Notes under the pieces: generated by a model | Database searches by the model: none | What the model was told of the DNA's origin: nothing | Seen by the model: only the letters and a program-made list of their open reading frames with translations | Translations under genes and position numbers: made by a program | Shown: piece after piece, positions 17,517-25,930 of the stretch | Layout of the letters: the number at the start of each line of letters is the position of its first letter | Position numbering within the stretch: the first letter of the stretch is position 1 | DNA from: an uncultured delta proteobacterium | GTDB taxonomy: Bacteria > Desulfobacterota > Desulfovibrionia > Desulfovibrionales > Desulfovibrionaceae | DNA: 64,000 bases | NCBI GenBank assembly: GCA_903843965.1 | Contig: CAIMRY010000008.1 | Location: 1-64,000 of the forward strand | Direction: 5' to 3'

Positions 17517-18302
17517 CTACGGCTTGATGACGCCGATTTTCATGATGTGCAGGAAAACCATGTCCATGGAGGATATGAAGTTGGTGACGTATTCGGTCAT
17601 CTGCTCCATGATGAAGGTGAGGAACAAAAAACCGACCATGATCTTGATGGGGAAGCCCATGGTCATGACGTTCATCTGCGGAGCCATCTTGGAGATGAGC
17701 GCCAGGGCCAGGTCGACCAGGAACAGGGCCAGGATCACCGGTGCGGCGATGCGTATGCCAAGGATGAACATCTCCTTGGAAAAGCTCATGACCTCGTTCA
17801 TGAGCTTTGGCGTCAGGAAGAGTCCGCCCGGCGGCACGAGTTCAAAGCTGTTGCCCAGCGCCCGGATGAGGTTCAGGTGCCCGTTGAGCGAGAGGAAGGT
17901 CAGCATGGTGCACATGTAGATGAAGTGCGTGGTCACGGGCTCCTGCTGGCCGGTCATCGGGTCGATGGCGTTGACCATGGAGAAGCCCATCTGGAAGTTG
18001 ATGATGCCGCCTCCGATCTGCACCGCTGCGATGAGCATGCGCACGATGATGCCAAGGGACATGCCGAGCACCAATTCGCCCATGAACATGGCCAGCAGGC
18101 TGGCCGGGTGCGCCGGGAAGTACTGCGCCGGGAACGAGAGCTTGGGCCACACGGCCAGGGTGAGCACGATGAGCAGGGTGGCCTTGAGGACGTTTGGCAT
18201 GGTGTCGCCGAAAAAGGGCATGACAAAGAGAACCACGCTGATGCGGAACAGCGTGAGGTAGAAGCTGATGACCGTGCGCGGATCGAAGTTGAAGATGTCC
18301 AT
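17517..18302 (-). CDS. fliR: Flagellar export gate protein FliR
   Basis: A 261-residue membrane protein of the export gate (FliPQR). The first ATG at 18302 is chosen over GTG at 18335 because MDIFNFDPRTVISFYLTLFRIS is the normal FliR opening and no ribosome-binding site precedes the GTG. About six membrane helices are visible, and the sequence LVLGMSLGIIVRMLIAAVQIGGGIINFQMGFSM is the family core. FliR is the first gene of the string here; FliO, FliP and FliQ are not in the window. Confidence 0.95.
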   Translation of the reverse strand: MDIFNFDPRTVISFYLTLFRISVVLFVMPFFGDTMPNVLKATLLIVLTLAVWPKLSFPAQYFPAHPASLLAMFMGELVLGMSLGIIVRMLIAAVQIGGGIINFQMGFSMVNAIDPMTGQQEPVTTHFIYMCTMLTFLSLNGHLNLIRALGNSFELVPPGGLFLTPKLMNEVMSFSKEMFILGIRIAAPVILALFLVDLALALISKMAPQMNVMTMGFPIKIMVGFLFLTFIMEQMTEYVTNFISSMDMVFLHIMKIGVIKP

Positions 18303-18438
18303 GAACGTCCGTCTGGGTTCGCCGGAGCTGGTCACGCAGGGCGCGCGGACCGGCCCGGAGGCATGGACGCGAGACTAGCCCAGCTTGCGCCGGGCGTAAA
18401 GGAAAAGGGTGCGCCGGGTTGGCCCGGCAGGTGCGGGG

Positions 18439-19341
18439 CTAGTTCAGGATGTAGCGCATGGGGTTCACCGGTATGCCGCTGATGCGCACTTCGTAGTGTA
18501 GGTGCGGGCCGGTGCTGCGGCCAGAGTCGCCGATGTAGGCCATCAGTTCGCCGCGCTGGACGATCTGGCCGACCTTGACGTTGACGCGCGAGAGGTGGGC
18601 GAATCTGGTCACTAGGCCGGAGCCGTGGGTCAGGTTCAGGATCAGGCCATAGGCCGGGTCGCGTTCGATGAAGGCCACGACCCCGCGCGAGGGCGCATAG
18701 ATGGGCGTGCCGCTTGGTCCGGCGATGTCCAGGCCCTTGTGGAATTCGCGCCTGCCGGTGAAGGGCGAGACGCGCCAGCCGAAGCCGGAGGTGATCCACC
18801 CGCCGGCGGGCCAGATCGAGGGCGTTGCTTCAAGCACGTCCCTGTTGGCGCGCAGGCGCTGGATGATCTCCTGCTGGCGGACCTCTTCCATGCGCGCCTC
18901 GACCGAGAGCTGACGCAGGAATTCATTCATCTTGCGGGCCAAAAGCTCCTGGCGGTAGAGCGGCAAATAGCCCTTGGCCATATCCTGGCCTGGGCCGCCC
19001 CTGGGCGCCACGCTCATGATGTTCTCCTGCTCCAGGTTGATCATGACCCGAAGCTTGGAGTCAAAGTCGCGGATGCGCGTGACGTCTTTCTGGAGGGTGA
19101 AGAGTTTTTGACTTAAGTTAAGGAGCTGGGATTTTTGTTCATGGGCCGATTTTTCGGTGAGATTGAGACTTTTCTCCAAACTGCCGTTGATGGCGAAATC
19201 CTTGAGAAGTATGACGTTTCCAATCAAGAGCAAGGCCAGAAAGAGGCCGAGGAGCATGAGCATCCAACCCGGTAGCTGGAACTTGCGCGGGGTTCCGCGC
19301 TTCTCACGGAATATGACGATATGAAAACGTCCCAAAAACAT
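18439..19341 (-). CDS. M23 family membrane-anchored peptidase
   Basis: A 300-residue envelope protein: an N-terminal membrane helix (WMLMLLGLFLALLLIGNVILL), a coiled coil (about residues 55-105) and a C-terminal LytM/M23 domain. The zinc and catalytic residues are present: EFHKGLD (His and Asp) and HLHYEV (HxH). It should cut peptidoglycan peptides or regulate an amidase. The start at 19341 is preferred because the MFLGRFHIVIF segment abuts the anchor and AGGGA lies upstream. It lies 137 bases upstream of fliR and may be in the same transcript. Confidence 0.9.
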   Translation of the reverse strand: MFLGRFHIVIFREKRGTPRKFQLPGWMLMLLGLFLALLLIGNVILLKDFAINGSLEKSLNLTEKSAHEQKSQLLNLSQKLFTLQKDVTRIRDFDSKLRVMINLEQENIMSVAPRGGPGQDMAKGYLPLYRQELLARKMNEFLRQLSVEARMEEVRQQEIIQRLRANRDVLEATPSIWPAGGWITSGFGWRVSPFTGRREFHKGLDIAGPSGTPIYAPSRGVVAFIERDPAYGLILNLTHGSGLVTRFAHLSRVNVKVGQIVQRGELMAYIGDSGRSTGPHLHYEVRISGIPVNPMRYILN

Positions 19342-19386
19342 TAAGTATCCCTGTTCGGTGGTTCTTCTGACCAAGAGTCTGGCTGA

Positions 19387-19415
19387 ATTGTGCTCACCCT
19401 TTAGCTCATCCTCAA
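19387..19415 (-). promoter_or_regulatory. Possible promoter of the M23 peptidase gene
   Basis: On the minus strand TTGAGG, 17 bases and CACAAT lie about 45 bases before the start at 19341. It overlaps the end of the upstream TtcA-like gene. Each box has 4 of 6 matches. Confidence 0.35.
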
Positions 19416-20170
19416 GAACTGGTCAAGTCCGTGCCGTTTCGGTCCAACTGATATCGCCGCAGCGCGTTGAAGACGTTTTGGCGGATGCGCTTGTCGCGCC
19501 CAGTCTCCAGCTTGAGCCAGTCCTGGACCTCGGTCCTGCGGGTGTTGCCGCTGGAGGGGCAGTTGTTTTTCCAGATGGGCAGCTCCCACTGGCGCGCGGC
19601 TGTCTGCATAAAGGATTTCTCCAGGAACAGGGCGGGCCGCACGACCTTGAGCCGGCCCCTGAAGAAGTCCTCGCTGGCCGAGAGGCCGTCCACCCGACCG
19701 TTTTGCACCACGTTCATGAAAAACGTCACCACCAGGTCGTCGGCATTGTGGCCAAAGGCCAGGTGCGTCAGGTTGTAAGCGCTGCACAGGTCGAACAGGC
19801 GCTTGCGGCGCAGCATGCTGCAGTAGAAGCAGGGCGAGTTCTTGCGGTTCTCGTCCGTGTGGGCCCTGGGGCCGAAGTCGCTCAGCTCGATGTGCGCGGA
19901 GAGTCCCTCGGCCTTGACCCAGTCCACCAGCGGCAGGTGGCTCTCCGGCTCAAATCCGGGGTTCACGTGCAGCACCATGAGCTCCATGGGGAAGGGCACG
20001 ATGGCCTTGCGGATGGTCATGATCTTGATGAGCGCGAAGCTGTCCACCCCGCCGGACACGGCCACGCCGATGCGGGCGCCCGGCCCGGCCATGTTCGTCT
20101 TCTGCATGAGCATGCCGACGCCGCTGACGCATTTTTTTTGCGCAAACGTAAGTTTGCCGAATCCGGCCAC
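19412..20170 (-). CDS. ttcA: TtcA-type tRNA 2-thiocytidine synthetase
   Basis: A 252-residue adenine-nucleotide alpha-hydrolase with PP-loop SGGVDS at residues 39-44. Cys114 and Cys117 (SPCFYC) plus Cys204 (NNCPSSG) match the three cysteines that hold the [4Fe-4S] cluster of TtcA, which thiolates C32 in certain tRNAs. The RRKRLF motif after the CxxC is also TtcA-like. In the same region MesJ/TilS enzymes lack these cysteines. It stands alone, upstream of the M23 gene. Confidence 0.82.
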   Translation of the reverse strand: MAGFGKLTFAQKKCVSGVGMLMQKTNMAGPGARIGVAVSGGVDSFALIKIMTIRKAIVPFPMELMVLHVNPGFEPESHLPLVDWVKAEGLSAHIELSDFGPRAHTDENRKNSPCFYCSMLRRKRLFDLCSAYNLTHLAFGHNADDLVVTFFMNVVQNGRVDGLSASEDFFRGRLKVVRPALFLEKSFMQTAARQWELPIWKNNCPSSGNTRRTEVQDWLKLETGRDKRIRQNVFNALRRYQLDRNGTDLTSS

Positions 20171-20226
20171 TGTGTTTCCTCCTCAAGTCTCCGCAGAGCG
20201 CAAAATGGGAACTAGTTCATTTGTGC

Positions 20227-20255
20227 TTGACACGCAAGGTGTGCCCCTGTAATGA
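20227..20255 (+). promoter_or_regulatory. Probable promoter for the DUF4340-rpoZ-dnaJ-moaC group
   Basis: A perfect TTGACA, 17-base spacer and TAATGA lie about 130 bases upstream of the start at 20385. The -10 is imperfect but the -35 is exact. Confidence 0.55.
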
Positions 20256-20384
20256 AATTTGTTCTTGTTTGTTGTTCAGCCATGAGGGTTTCCCCCTGTT
20301 TTTCCCGAGTCTCAGGCCGCTCACCGGCCAGAAGTTTTGACGAGGGAACCGCCCGATGCCAAACCTGGAAGGCCACCGTTGACG

Positions 20385-21743
20385 ATGCATCTCCCCCGGT
20401 TCGGGGTGCTAATCCTGCTCGTGCTCATCGTGGCGCTGGCGGTCGGATTGTTCCTGAACTCCCAGGAGCAACGGCTGGGGAGCGGCGTTTGGCCCAACTA
20501 CACGCTTGATGCGATGCAGTCCATTGAGGTCGCCACGCGCGGCGAACGCTATACCCTTGTCAAGGAGCCGAACGGCTGGGTGGTGCGTAGCGCCGGGGCC
20601 GAGCCCGACGCCCTGCCCACCCCGGCGGACAAGACCAGGATCGAGGCCCTGCTCGCGGCCATCGCCCACCACCGCCCCACCCAGAACCTGGGCCAGGCGT
20701 CCGCAGACGAGCTGGCCGGATACGGCTTCTCCGATCCTACTGAGACCATCCTGCTGCATCCCTCCACCCTGGGCCTGGGCGATGCGCTTTTGACCTTCGG
20801 CCACGAGACGCCCACCGGCGCGGCCCTGTACGCGCAGAGCTCCCTGGCCGCCGGGGCGGTGTTCCTGCTCGACGCCAGCATCCTGCACCAGATCGACAAG
20901 CCTTCGGAGCACTACTACGACTACCGTCTGCTGGACCTGCGCACGGACGACGCCCAGCATCTCACCGTCACCGGCGCGGCAAGCGTCCAGTGGGAGCTGG
21001 AGCGCAAGGACGACTCCTTTGTCTTCCTGCGCCCGGAGTCGCTCAAGGGCTCCAGCGTGTCCTCCTCCGAGGTCCGCCTGTTTCTGCACAACCTGTCCGC
21101 CGTCTGCGCCGACAACATCCTGACCAAAAACGACCGACAGCCGCCCGGACGTCCCACCTTCACCCTGGACATCCTCATCGCCAAGGATACGGAGCCCCTG
21201 CGCCTGGAAATCTTCCCCCAGGGCGACACCGACCAGGTTTTTGGCCGCTCGACCCGCCACCCCGCAGGCTTTCTGCTGGACCATGAAAAGGCCAGGACCC
21301 TGTTCCGACTGGCTTTTGACATGCAGTGGCGCGGCGTCATCACCTATGACTCGGCCCGGGTGCAGAGCGCCAGGATTTTTTCGGTCATGGGCAACCAGAC
21401 CATGGTGGCGGAGAACACCCCCTCCGGCTGGGAGGAGCGCGAGCATGGCCGCAAGCTCGCCGGACTTGACTTGTCGCTGTGGCGACTTAAAGAATTACGA
21501 TTCGAAGGGGAACCGGTGGCCAAGCTGACCTTTCCGGCGGTGCAGCGCTTGGCCCTGGACCTGTATGCCAAGGATGCCAAGCTGTTGACATCGTTCACGT
21601 TCTATGTCGACCCCAGGCTGCCGCCGGATCAGTGCTGGCTCAAGGTGGGGTCCGAGGAGATGTTCTATCCCGTCGGCAACCAGATCATCGAGGAATTGCA
21701 AGGCTACCTGCCTTCACGTGCGGTCCGGCCCCCAGGGGAATGA
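20385..21743 (+). CDS. DUF4340-domain protein
   Basis: A 452-residue protein with one N-terminal membrane helix ([19 protein letters not shown]) and a long periplasmic part with repeated beta-rich segments, the DUF4340 pattern. Family members often sit beside gliding-type ABC-2 genes, but here none is adjacent. The ATG at 20385 is chosen because the membrane helix follows at once; an upstream TTG at 20337 is also open. Function unknown. It is followed by rpoZ after 52 bases. Confidence 0.75.
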   Translation: MHLPRFGVLILLVLIVALAVGLFLNSQEQRLGSGVWPNYTLDAMQSIEVATRGERYTLVKEPNGWVVRSAGAEPDALPTPADKTRIEALLAAIAHHRPTQNLGQASADELAGYGFSDPTETILLHPSTLGLGDALLTFGHETPTGAALYAQSSLAAGAVFLLDASILHQIDKPSEHYYDYRLLDLRTDDAQHLTVTGAASVQWELERKDDSFVFLRPESLKGSSVSSSEVRLFLHNLSAVCADNILTKNDRQPPGRPTFTLDILIAKDTEPLRLEIFPQGDTDQVFGRSTRHPAGFLLDHEKARTLFRLAFDMQWRGVITYDSARVQSARIFSVMGNQTMVAENTPSGWEEREHGRKLAGLDLSLWRLKELRFEGEPVAKLTFPAVQRLALDLYAKDAKLLTSFTFYVDPRLPPDQCWLKVGSEEMFYPVGNQIIEELQGYLPSRAVRPPGE

Positions 21744-21795
21744 TCCGGAGACCGCGCGCATTCGTCCAAAAGTTGTTTGCTTTAAGGAGACATGC

Positions 21796-22020
21796 ATGGC
21801 GAGAATCACAGTTGAAGATTGTCTGGCCAAGGTCGGCAACCGCTTTCTCATCGTCCAGATGGCCATCAAGCGCGTGAAGCAGTACCGCGAGGGCTATCCG
21901 CCGCTGATCGAGTCCAACAACAAGGAAGCCGTCACCGCTCTGCGCGAAATCGCCCAGGGCAAGGTCCTGCCCGGCGAGTCCATCCCCGAGGCCGGCATCC
22001 ACGCCTCTGGCGACTACTAG
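21796..22020 (+). CDS. rpoZ: DNA-directed RNA polymerase omega subunit
   Basis: A 74-residue protein matching omega: [10 protein letters not shown], the [15 protein letters not shown] core and the [18 protein letters not shown] helix. It stabilises beta' in RNA polymerase and, in Proteobacteria, forms part of the ppGpp site 1. AAGGAG lies 7 bases upstream of the ATG. It overlaps dnaJ's leader closely (9 bases between stop and dnaJ start). Confidence 0.97.
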   Translation: MARITVEDCLAKVGNRFLIVQMAIKRVKQYREGYPPLIESNNKEAVTALREIAQGKVLPGESIPEAGIHASGDY

Positions 22021-22029
22021 TCACAGCCC

Positions 22030-23145
22030 ATGTCCAAACGTGATTTTTACGAGATCCTCGGGGTGCAGAAGAACGCCTCCGAAGATGAGCTGAAACGCGC
22101 GTACCGCAAGCTGGCCCTGGAGCATCACCCCGACCGCAATCAGGGCGACGCCGAGTCCGAGTCCAAGTTCAAGGAGGCGGCCGAGGCCTACGACGTGCTG
22201 CGCGACCCGGAAAAGCGCCGCCGCTATGACACCTTTGGCCACGAGGGCCTAAACGGCGGGGCCGGGGGCTTCAGCTCGTCCGAGGACATCTTCGGCGCCT
22301 TCAGCGACATCTTCGGCGAGGTCTTCGGCTTTGCCGGCGGAGCCCGTTCCGGCGGCCGCCGCGCGAGCGTCGGCATGGACCTGCGCTACAACCTGAACAT
22401 CACCTTCCGGCAGGCCGCCAAGGGCGATGAGGTCGTGCTCACCCTCCCGGTCAGCGTGCCCTGCGAGCACTGCAAGGGCGCTGGGGCCGAGCCCGGCACA
22501 GAGATGAAGAACTGCGGCCAGTGCCGGGGCAGCGGCCACGTGCAGCAGGCCCAGGGCTTCTTCCGCATCTCCGTGACCTGCCCCAGCTGCCATGGCAGGG
22601 GCAAGATCATCAGCCAGTTCTGCTCCGTGTGCCGGGGCGGCGGCCAGACAAGCCAGGTGCGCGAGCTCAAGGTGCGCATCCCGGCCGGTGTGGACGACGG
22701 CTCGCGGCTGCGCCTGCGCGGCGAGGGCGAACCCGGCATGAACGGCGGCCCTGCGGGCGACCTCTACGTGGTCATGAGCGTGGAGCCGGACAAGACCTTT
22801 GAGCGCCAGGGCCAGAACCTGGTGCTGCACAGAAGCGTCAGCTTCGTCCAGGCCTCCCTGGGCGACAAGATCGAGGTGTCCACCCTGGACGACCCGATCA
22901 CCGTGGACATCCCCAAGGGCACCCAGGGCGGCGAGGTGTTCCAGCTGCGCGGCCTGGGCCTGCCGCATCCCGGCAGCAGCCGCAAGGGCGACCTGCTTAT
23001 CGAGATCAAGGTTGAGACCCCGACCTCGCTGACCGCCCGCCAGGAGGAGATCCTGCGCGAGTTCGCCCGGTTGGAGGAGGAAAAGCCCCTGAAAAAGGCC
23101 AAGAACTTCTTCAAGAAGGCCAAAGAAAAAGTCATGGGCGACTAG
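22030..23145 (+). CDS. dnaJ: Molecular chaperone DnaJ (Hsp40)
   Basis: A full-length 371-residue DnaJ. The J domain has the HPD tripeptide (EHHPDRN), followed by a Gly/Phe-rich linker, four zinc-finger repeats (CEHCKGAG, CGQCRGSG, CPSCHGRG, CSVCRGGG) and two C-terminal substrate domains. It stimulates DnaK ATPase. The start lacks a strong ribosome-binding site but lies only 9 bases after rpoZ, so it is probably translated by coupling. dnaK and grpE are not in the window. Confidence 0.98.
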   Translation: MSKRDFYEILGVQKNASEDELKRAYRKLALEHHPDRNQGDAESESKFKEAAEAYDVLRDPEKRRRYDTFGHEGLNGGAGGFSSSEDIFGAFSDIFGEVFGFAGGARSGGRRASVGMDLRYNLNITFRQAAKGDEVVLTLPVSVPCEHCKGAGAEPGTEMKNCGQCRGSGHVQQAQGFFRISVTCPSCHGRGKIISQFCSVCRGGGQTSQVRELKVRIPAGVDDGSRLRLRGEGEPGMNGGPAGDLYVVMSVEPDKTFERQGQNLVLHRSVSFVQASLGDKIEVSTLDDPITVDIPKGTQGGEVFQLRGLGLPHPGSSRKGDLLIEIKVETPTSLTARQEEILREFARLEEEKPLKKAKNFFKKAKEKVMGD

Positions 23146-23151
23146 GAGGCG

Positions 23152-23634
23152 ATGGTGACGGAGGAGTTCTCGCATCTGGACGCCGAGGGCCGCGCCCGCA
23201 TGGTCGACGTGACGGCCAAGTCCGTGAGCGTGCGCATCGCCCGGGTGCGCGTCGAGGTGCTGCTGAACCAGGAGACCATGCGCCTGCTGGTGCAAAAGGC
23301 CCTGCCCAAGGGCGAGGTGCTGGGCACCGCGCGCATCGCGGGCATCCTGGCGGCCAAGCGCACTGCCGAGCTGATCCCGCTGTGCCACCCGCTGCCGCTC
23401 GACTTCGCGGACATCAGCTTTGAGATCGACGAGCCCGGCTGCCGCGTGCTCATCGAGGCCGAGTCGCGCACCAGCGCCAAGACCGGCGTGGAGATGGAGG
23501 CCCTGGTGGCCGCCCAGATCGCCGCTGCCACCATCTACGACATGTGCAAGGCCGTGCAGAAGGACATCCGCATCACCAACTGCCGCCTGGTCTACAAGAG
23601 CGGCGGCAAGAGCGGGCTCTTCCAGGCCGATTAA
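23152..23634 (+). CDS. moaC: Cyclic pyranopterin monophosphate synthase MoaC
   Basis: A 160-residue enzyme of molybdenum/tungsten cofactor synthesis that, after MoaA, forms cyclic pyranopterin monophosphate. The substrate-binding [10 protein letters not shown] segment, the [11 protein letters not shown] block and the KAVQKDIRI segment are as in the family. It starts behind AGGAGG; ATG at 23152 and GTG at 23155 are both possible. A molybdopterin pathway suits a respiring sulfate reducer with formate dehydrogenases. It is the last gene of the rpoZ-dnaJ-moaC run. Confidence 0.95.
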   Translation: MVTEEFSHLDAEGRARMVDVTAKSVSVRIARVRVEVLLNQETMRLLVQKALPKGEVLGTARIAGILAAKRTAELIPLCHPLPLDFADISFEIDEPGCRVLIEAESRTSAKTGVEMEALVAAQIAAATIYDMCKAVQKDIRITNCRLVYKSGGKSGLFQAD

Positions 23635-23736
23635 GGGCCTGTAACCCTTGGGCCTGTCTCCCGAAGCGTTTTCGCCCCTGGACCACGCCGCAAGCCGATC
23701 TTGGCCCAGGGCTGCAGCGCATGAGCACAGTCCTGG

Positions 23737-23759
23737 CCCCCCCCCCAAAAAAAAGGGGG
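23737..23759. repeat. C10-A8-G5 homopolymer tract
   Basis: Ten C, eight A and five G in a row, read from the plus strand. The C and G runs could pair around the A loop. It lies between the convergent genes moaC and bioA and is prone to replication slippage. Confidence 0.85.
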
Positions 23760-23814
23760 CGCTCTCCCCGCCAGGGAACGCAATCCATCTTTTGGAAACA
23801 GACCGCAGGTCGCC

Positions 23815-23872
23815 CGTTCCGGCCCATCGCGAGTTCCGGCCCATCGTCCGGTCCATCGCCCGGCCCATCTTA
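23815..23872. repeat. Short direct repeats of CCGGCCCATCGC type
   Basis: Four copies of a 12-base motif close to CCGGCCCATCGC (one with T for C) within 58 bases, near the bioA 3' end. Two of the copies are preceded by GTT. Confidence 0.75.
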
Positions 23873-23915
23873 ATACGGTGGTCGGGGCGGGCGTTTTACG
23901 TGCGCCGCGCGGCGC

Positions 23916-25277
23916 TCAGGCCGGGGCGTAGAGCGGGGCCGTCTCGTGCAGGACCTCAAGGACCAGGGCGTGAGCCCGGGCCAGCTCGTGGGGCGTGATG
24001 CAGGCCGGGGGCATGAGGTACACCACGTTGCCCAGGGGCCGCACCAAAAGACCCAGCTCCAGGAAGCGCGCCTTGAGCTTCGGCCCCAGGGACGAGTGGT
24101 AGTCGCAACCGCCATCGCCGGAACCGAGATTCACCGCAGCTATGGAGCCCAGGGCGCGGGGCCGGTTCACGCCGGGCAGGCGCGCGGCCTCGGCCAACCA
24201 GCCCAGATTGGCCTGGCGGATGGCCGCGATGCGCGTCAGCGTGCCCTCGGACTCAAACAGCGCCAGGGAGGCCAGGGCCGCTGCGCAGCCAAGGGGGTTG
24301 GCCGTGTAGGAATGGCCGTGGGCAAAGGCGGTGCTGAAGTCCTGGCCTAGGAAGGTTTCGTAGATGGCCGTGGAGGCCACGGTGGCCGCCAGGGGCAGAA
24401 AGCCGCCGGTGAGGCCCTTGGACAGGCACACCAGGTCCGGCACGACCCCGGCCTGCTCCATGGCGAAGAGCGTGCCCGTGCGGCCAAAGCCGGTCATGAC
24501 CTCGTCCAGGATCACCGGGATGCCGCGCGCGGCCACGCGTTCGCACACGGCGCGCAGGAATTGCGGGCGGCACATGCGCATGCCCGAGGCGCCCTGCACC
24601 AGCGGCTCGGCGATGAACCCGGCCAGGCGCGCGCCGTCCAGGTCCAGGATGGCGTCCAGGTCTGCCAGGGCCGCAGACTCCCGCGCCTGTACGCCCGCGT
24701 CGTCTTTTTCGTCGCTGTCCAGCCAGGTCTCGGCAAAGGGGGTGAAGCGGACCTTGAGCAGCACGTCCTCGAAGGGTCCGTAGAACCCGGAGCTGCGGCC
24801 CACGGACATGGCCCCGAAGGTGTCGCCGTGGTACGCGCCCTCAAAGGCCAAAAACAGCGTGCGGCGGCGTTCGCCCCGGTTGCGCCAGGACTGGAAGGCC
24901 ATCTTGAGCGCGGCCTCCACTGCGGTGCTGCCGTTGTCGGAGTAGAACACGCGGTCCAGGCCCGTGCCTTTTTCCAGGGACCGGGGCAGGGCGCGGACAA
25001 GGGCCTCGGCCAGGCTGGCTGCGGGCGCGTGGGTGAACCCGGCGAAGATCACATGCTCCAGGGTGCGCGCCTGGTCGGCCAGGGCCTGGGCGATGGCCGG
25101 GTGGCAGTGGCCGTGCACGTTGACCCACCAGCTTGAGGCCAGGTCCAGGATCTCCCGGCCGTCCTCCAGAAACAGCGAGGCCCCGTGGCCCCGGACCACG
25201 GGCAGGGCTGGCGGCGCGGTCTGCTCCTGGCAGAAGGGATGCCAGACATGGCGCTGGTCTTGTTGGCTGGTGCTCAT
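23916..25277 (-). CDS. bioA: Adenosylmethionine-8-amino-7-oxononanoate aminotransferase
   Basis: A 453-residue class III PLP aminotransferase of biotin synthesis, converting KAPA to DAPA with SAM as amino donor. The PLP lysine is in CLSKGLTGGFLPLA, with the ILDEVMTGFGRTG block upstream. Start at 25277 overlaps the bioD stop by ATGA and follows GAGGTGG; GTG at 25286 is less likely. It is the last gene of the biotin operon. Confidence 0.95.
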   Translation of the reverse strand: MSTSQQDQRHVWHPFCQEQTAPPALPVVRGHGASLFLEDGREILDLASSWWVNVHGHCHPAIAQALADQARTLEHVIFAGFTHAPAASLAEALVRALPRSLEKGTGLDRVFYSDNGSTAVEAALKMAFQSWRNRGERRRTLFLAFEGAYHGDTFGAMSVGRSSGFYGPFEDVLLKVRFTPFAETWLDSDEKDDAGVQARESAALADLDAILDLDGARLAGFIAEPLVQGASGMRMCRPQFLRAVCERVAARGIPVILDEVMTGFGRTGTLFAMEQAGVVPDLVCLSKGLTGGFLPLAATVASTAIYETFLGQDFSTAFAHGHSYTANPLGCAAALASLALFESEGTLTRIAAIRQANLGWLAEAARLPGVNRPRALGSIAAVNLGSGDGGCDYHSSLGPKLKARFLELGLLVRPLGNVVYLMPPACITPHELARAHALVLEVLHETAPLYAPA

Positions 25278-25930
25278 GATTTCCACCTCACCCAGTCAAG
25301 GGCTTCAGGGGCCGGGGCGACGCGCAGCAGCGACTCCCGCGTGAGCGGATCAAGCTGCGGGATATGCCCCAGCACACGGACAGTGCCGAAATGTTCAATG
25401 GCTGCGCGGGTTGTCTCGTCCAGGGGGCCGCAAAGTATGACGCCGAGCACGGGCAGGGCGCGCGCGCGCAGGGCGGCCAGGGTCAGGCAGGTGTGGTTGA
25501 TGGTGCCCAGGCCGGTGCGGGCCGCCACCACCACCGGGGCGGCCAGGCGCTCCATGAGGTCGAGCATGGTCGCGTCCTCGTTCAGAGGCACCAGCACCCC
25601 GCCTGCGCCCTCGATGACCAGGGGGCGACCGCCAGTCTGCAGATCAGTCTGCAGATCGGGCGGCTGGGGCCGGGGCAGGCTGAAGTCGTCCAGGCCGATG
25701 CGCAGGCCCTCGTGCGCCGCCGCCTCAAAGGGCGAACGCGCCAGGCGCAGCAGGTAGCGCTCCGGGTACACGCGCGCGCCAGACAGCCGGGCCACCTCGA
25801 CCGCATCCCTGTCCGGCGGAAAGCCCGACTGGATGGGCTTCCAGTAGTCCGCGCCGGTGTGCAGGCACAGCCAGGCGCTGGCCACTGTCTTGCCCACTCC
25901 GGTGTCCGTTCCTGTGACGAATACCCTCAT
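25274..25930 (-). CDS. bioD: Dethiobiotin synthetase
   Basis: A 218-residue enzyme that closes the ureido ring of dethiobiotin, using CO2 and ATP. It opens MRVFVTGTDTGVGKT (P-loop) and has the EGAGGVLVPLNE substrate-binding segment. Its start overlaps the bioC stop (ATGA) and its stop overlaps bioA (ATGA). A 12-bp perfect tandem duplication at 25633-25656 codes the repeated LQTD in PDLQTDLQTGG, an in-frame insertion in a surface loop. Confidence 0.94.
   Translation of the reverse strand: MRVFVTGTDTGVGKTVASAWLCLHTGADYWKPIQSGFPPDRDAVEVARLSGARVYPERYLLRLARSPFEAAAHEGLRIGLDDFSLPRPQPPDLQTDLQTGGRPLVIEGAGGVLVPLNEDATMLDLMERLAAPVVVAARTGLGTINHTCLTLAALRARALPVLGVILCGPLDETTRAAIEHFGTVRVLGHIPQLDPLTRESLLRVAPAPEALDWVRWKS
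25633..25656. repeat. 12-bp perfect tandem duplication inside bioD
   Basis: CAGTCTGCAGAT is present twice without interruption, preserving frame. It encodes an extra QTDL unit in BioD. Confidence 0.9.

Noticed and set aside
14885-18482. Long plus-strand frames opposite flhA, flhB and fliR
   Set aside because: Rich in His, Gln and Asp with no domains, as expected for antisense of membrane-protein genes at high GC.
23635-23915. Intrinsic terminator for moaC at the C/A/G tract
   Set aside because: The C and G runs could pair but no T-run follows on the plus strand and the loop is a plain A8; listed as a repeat instead.
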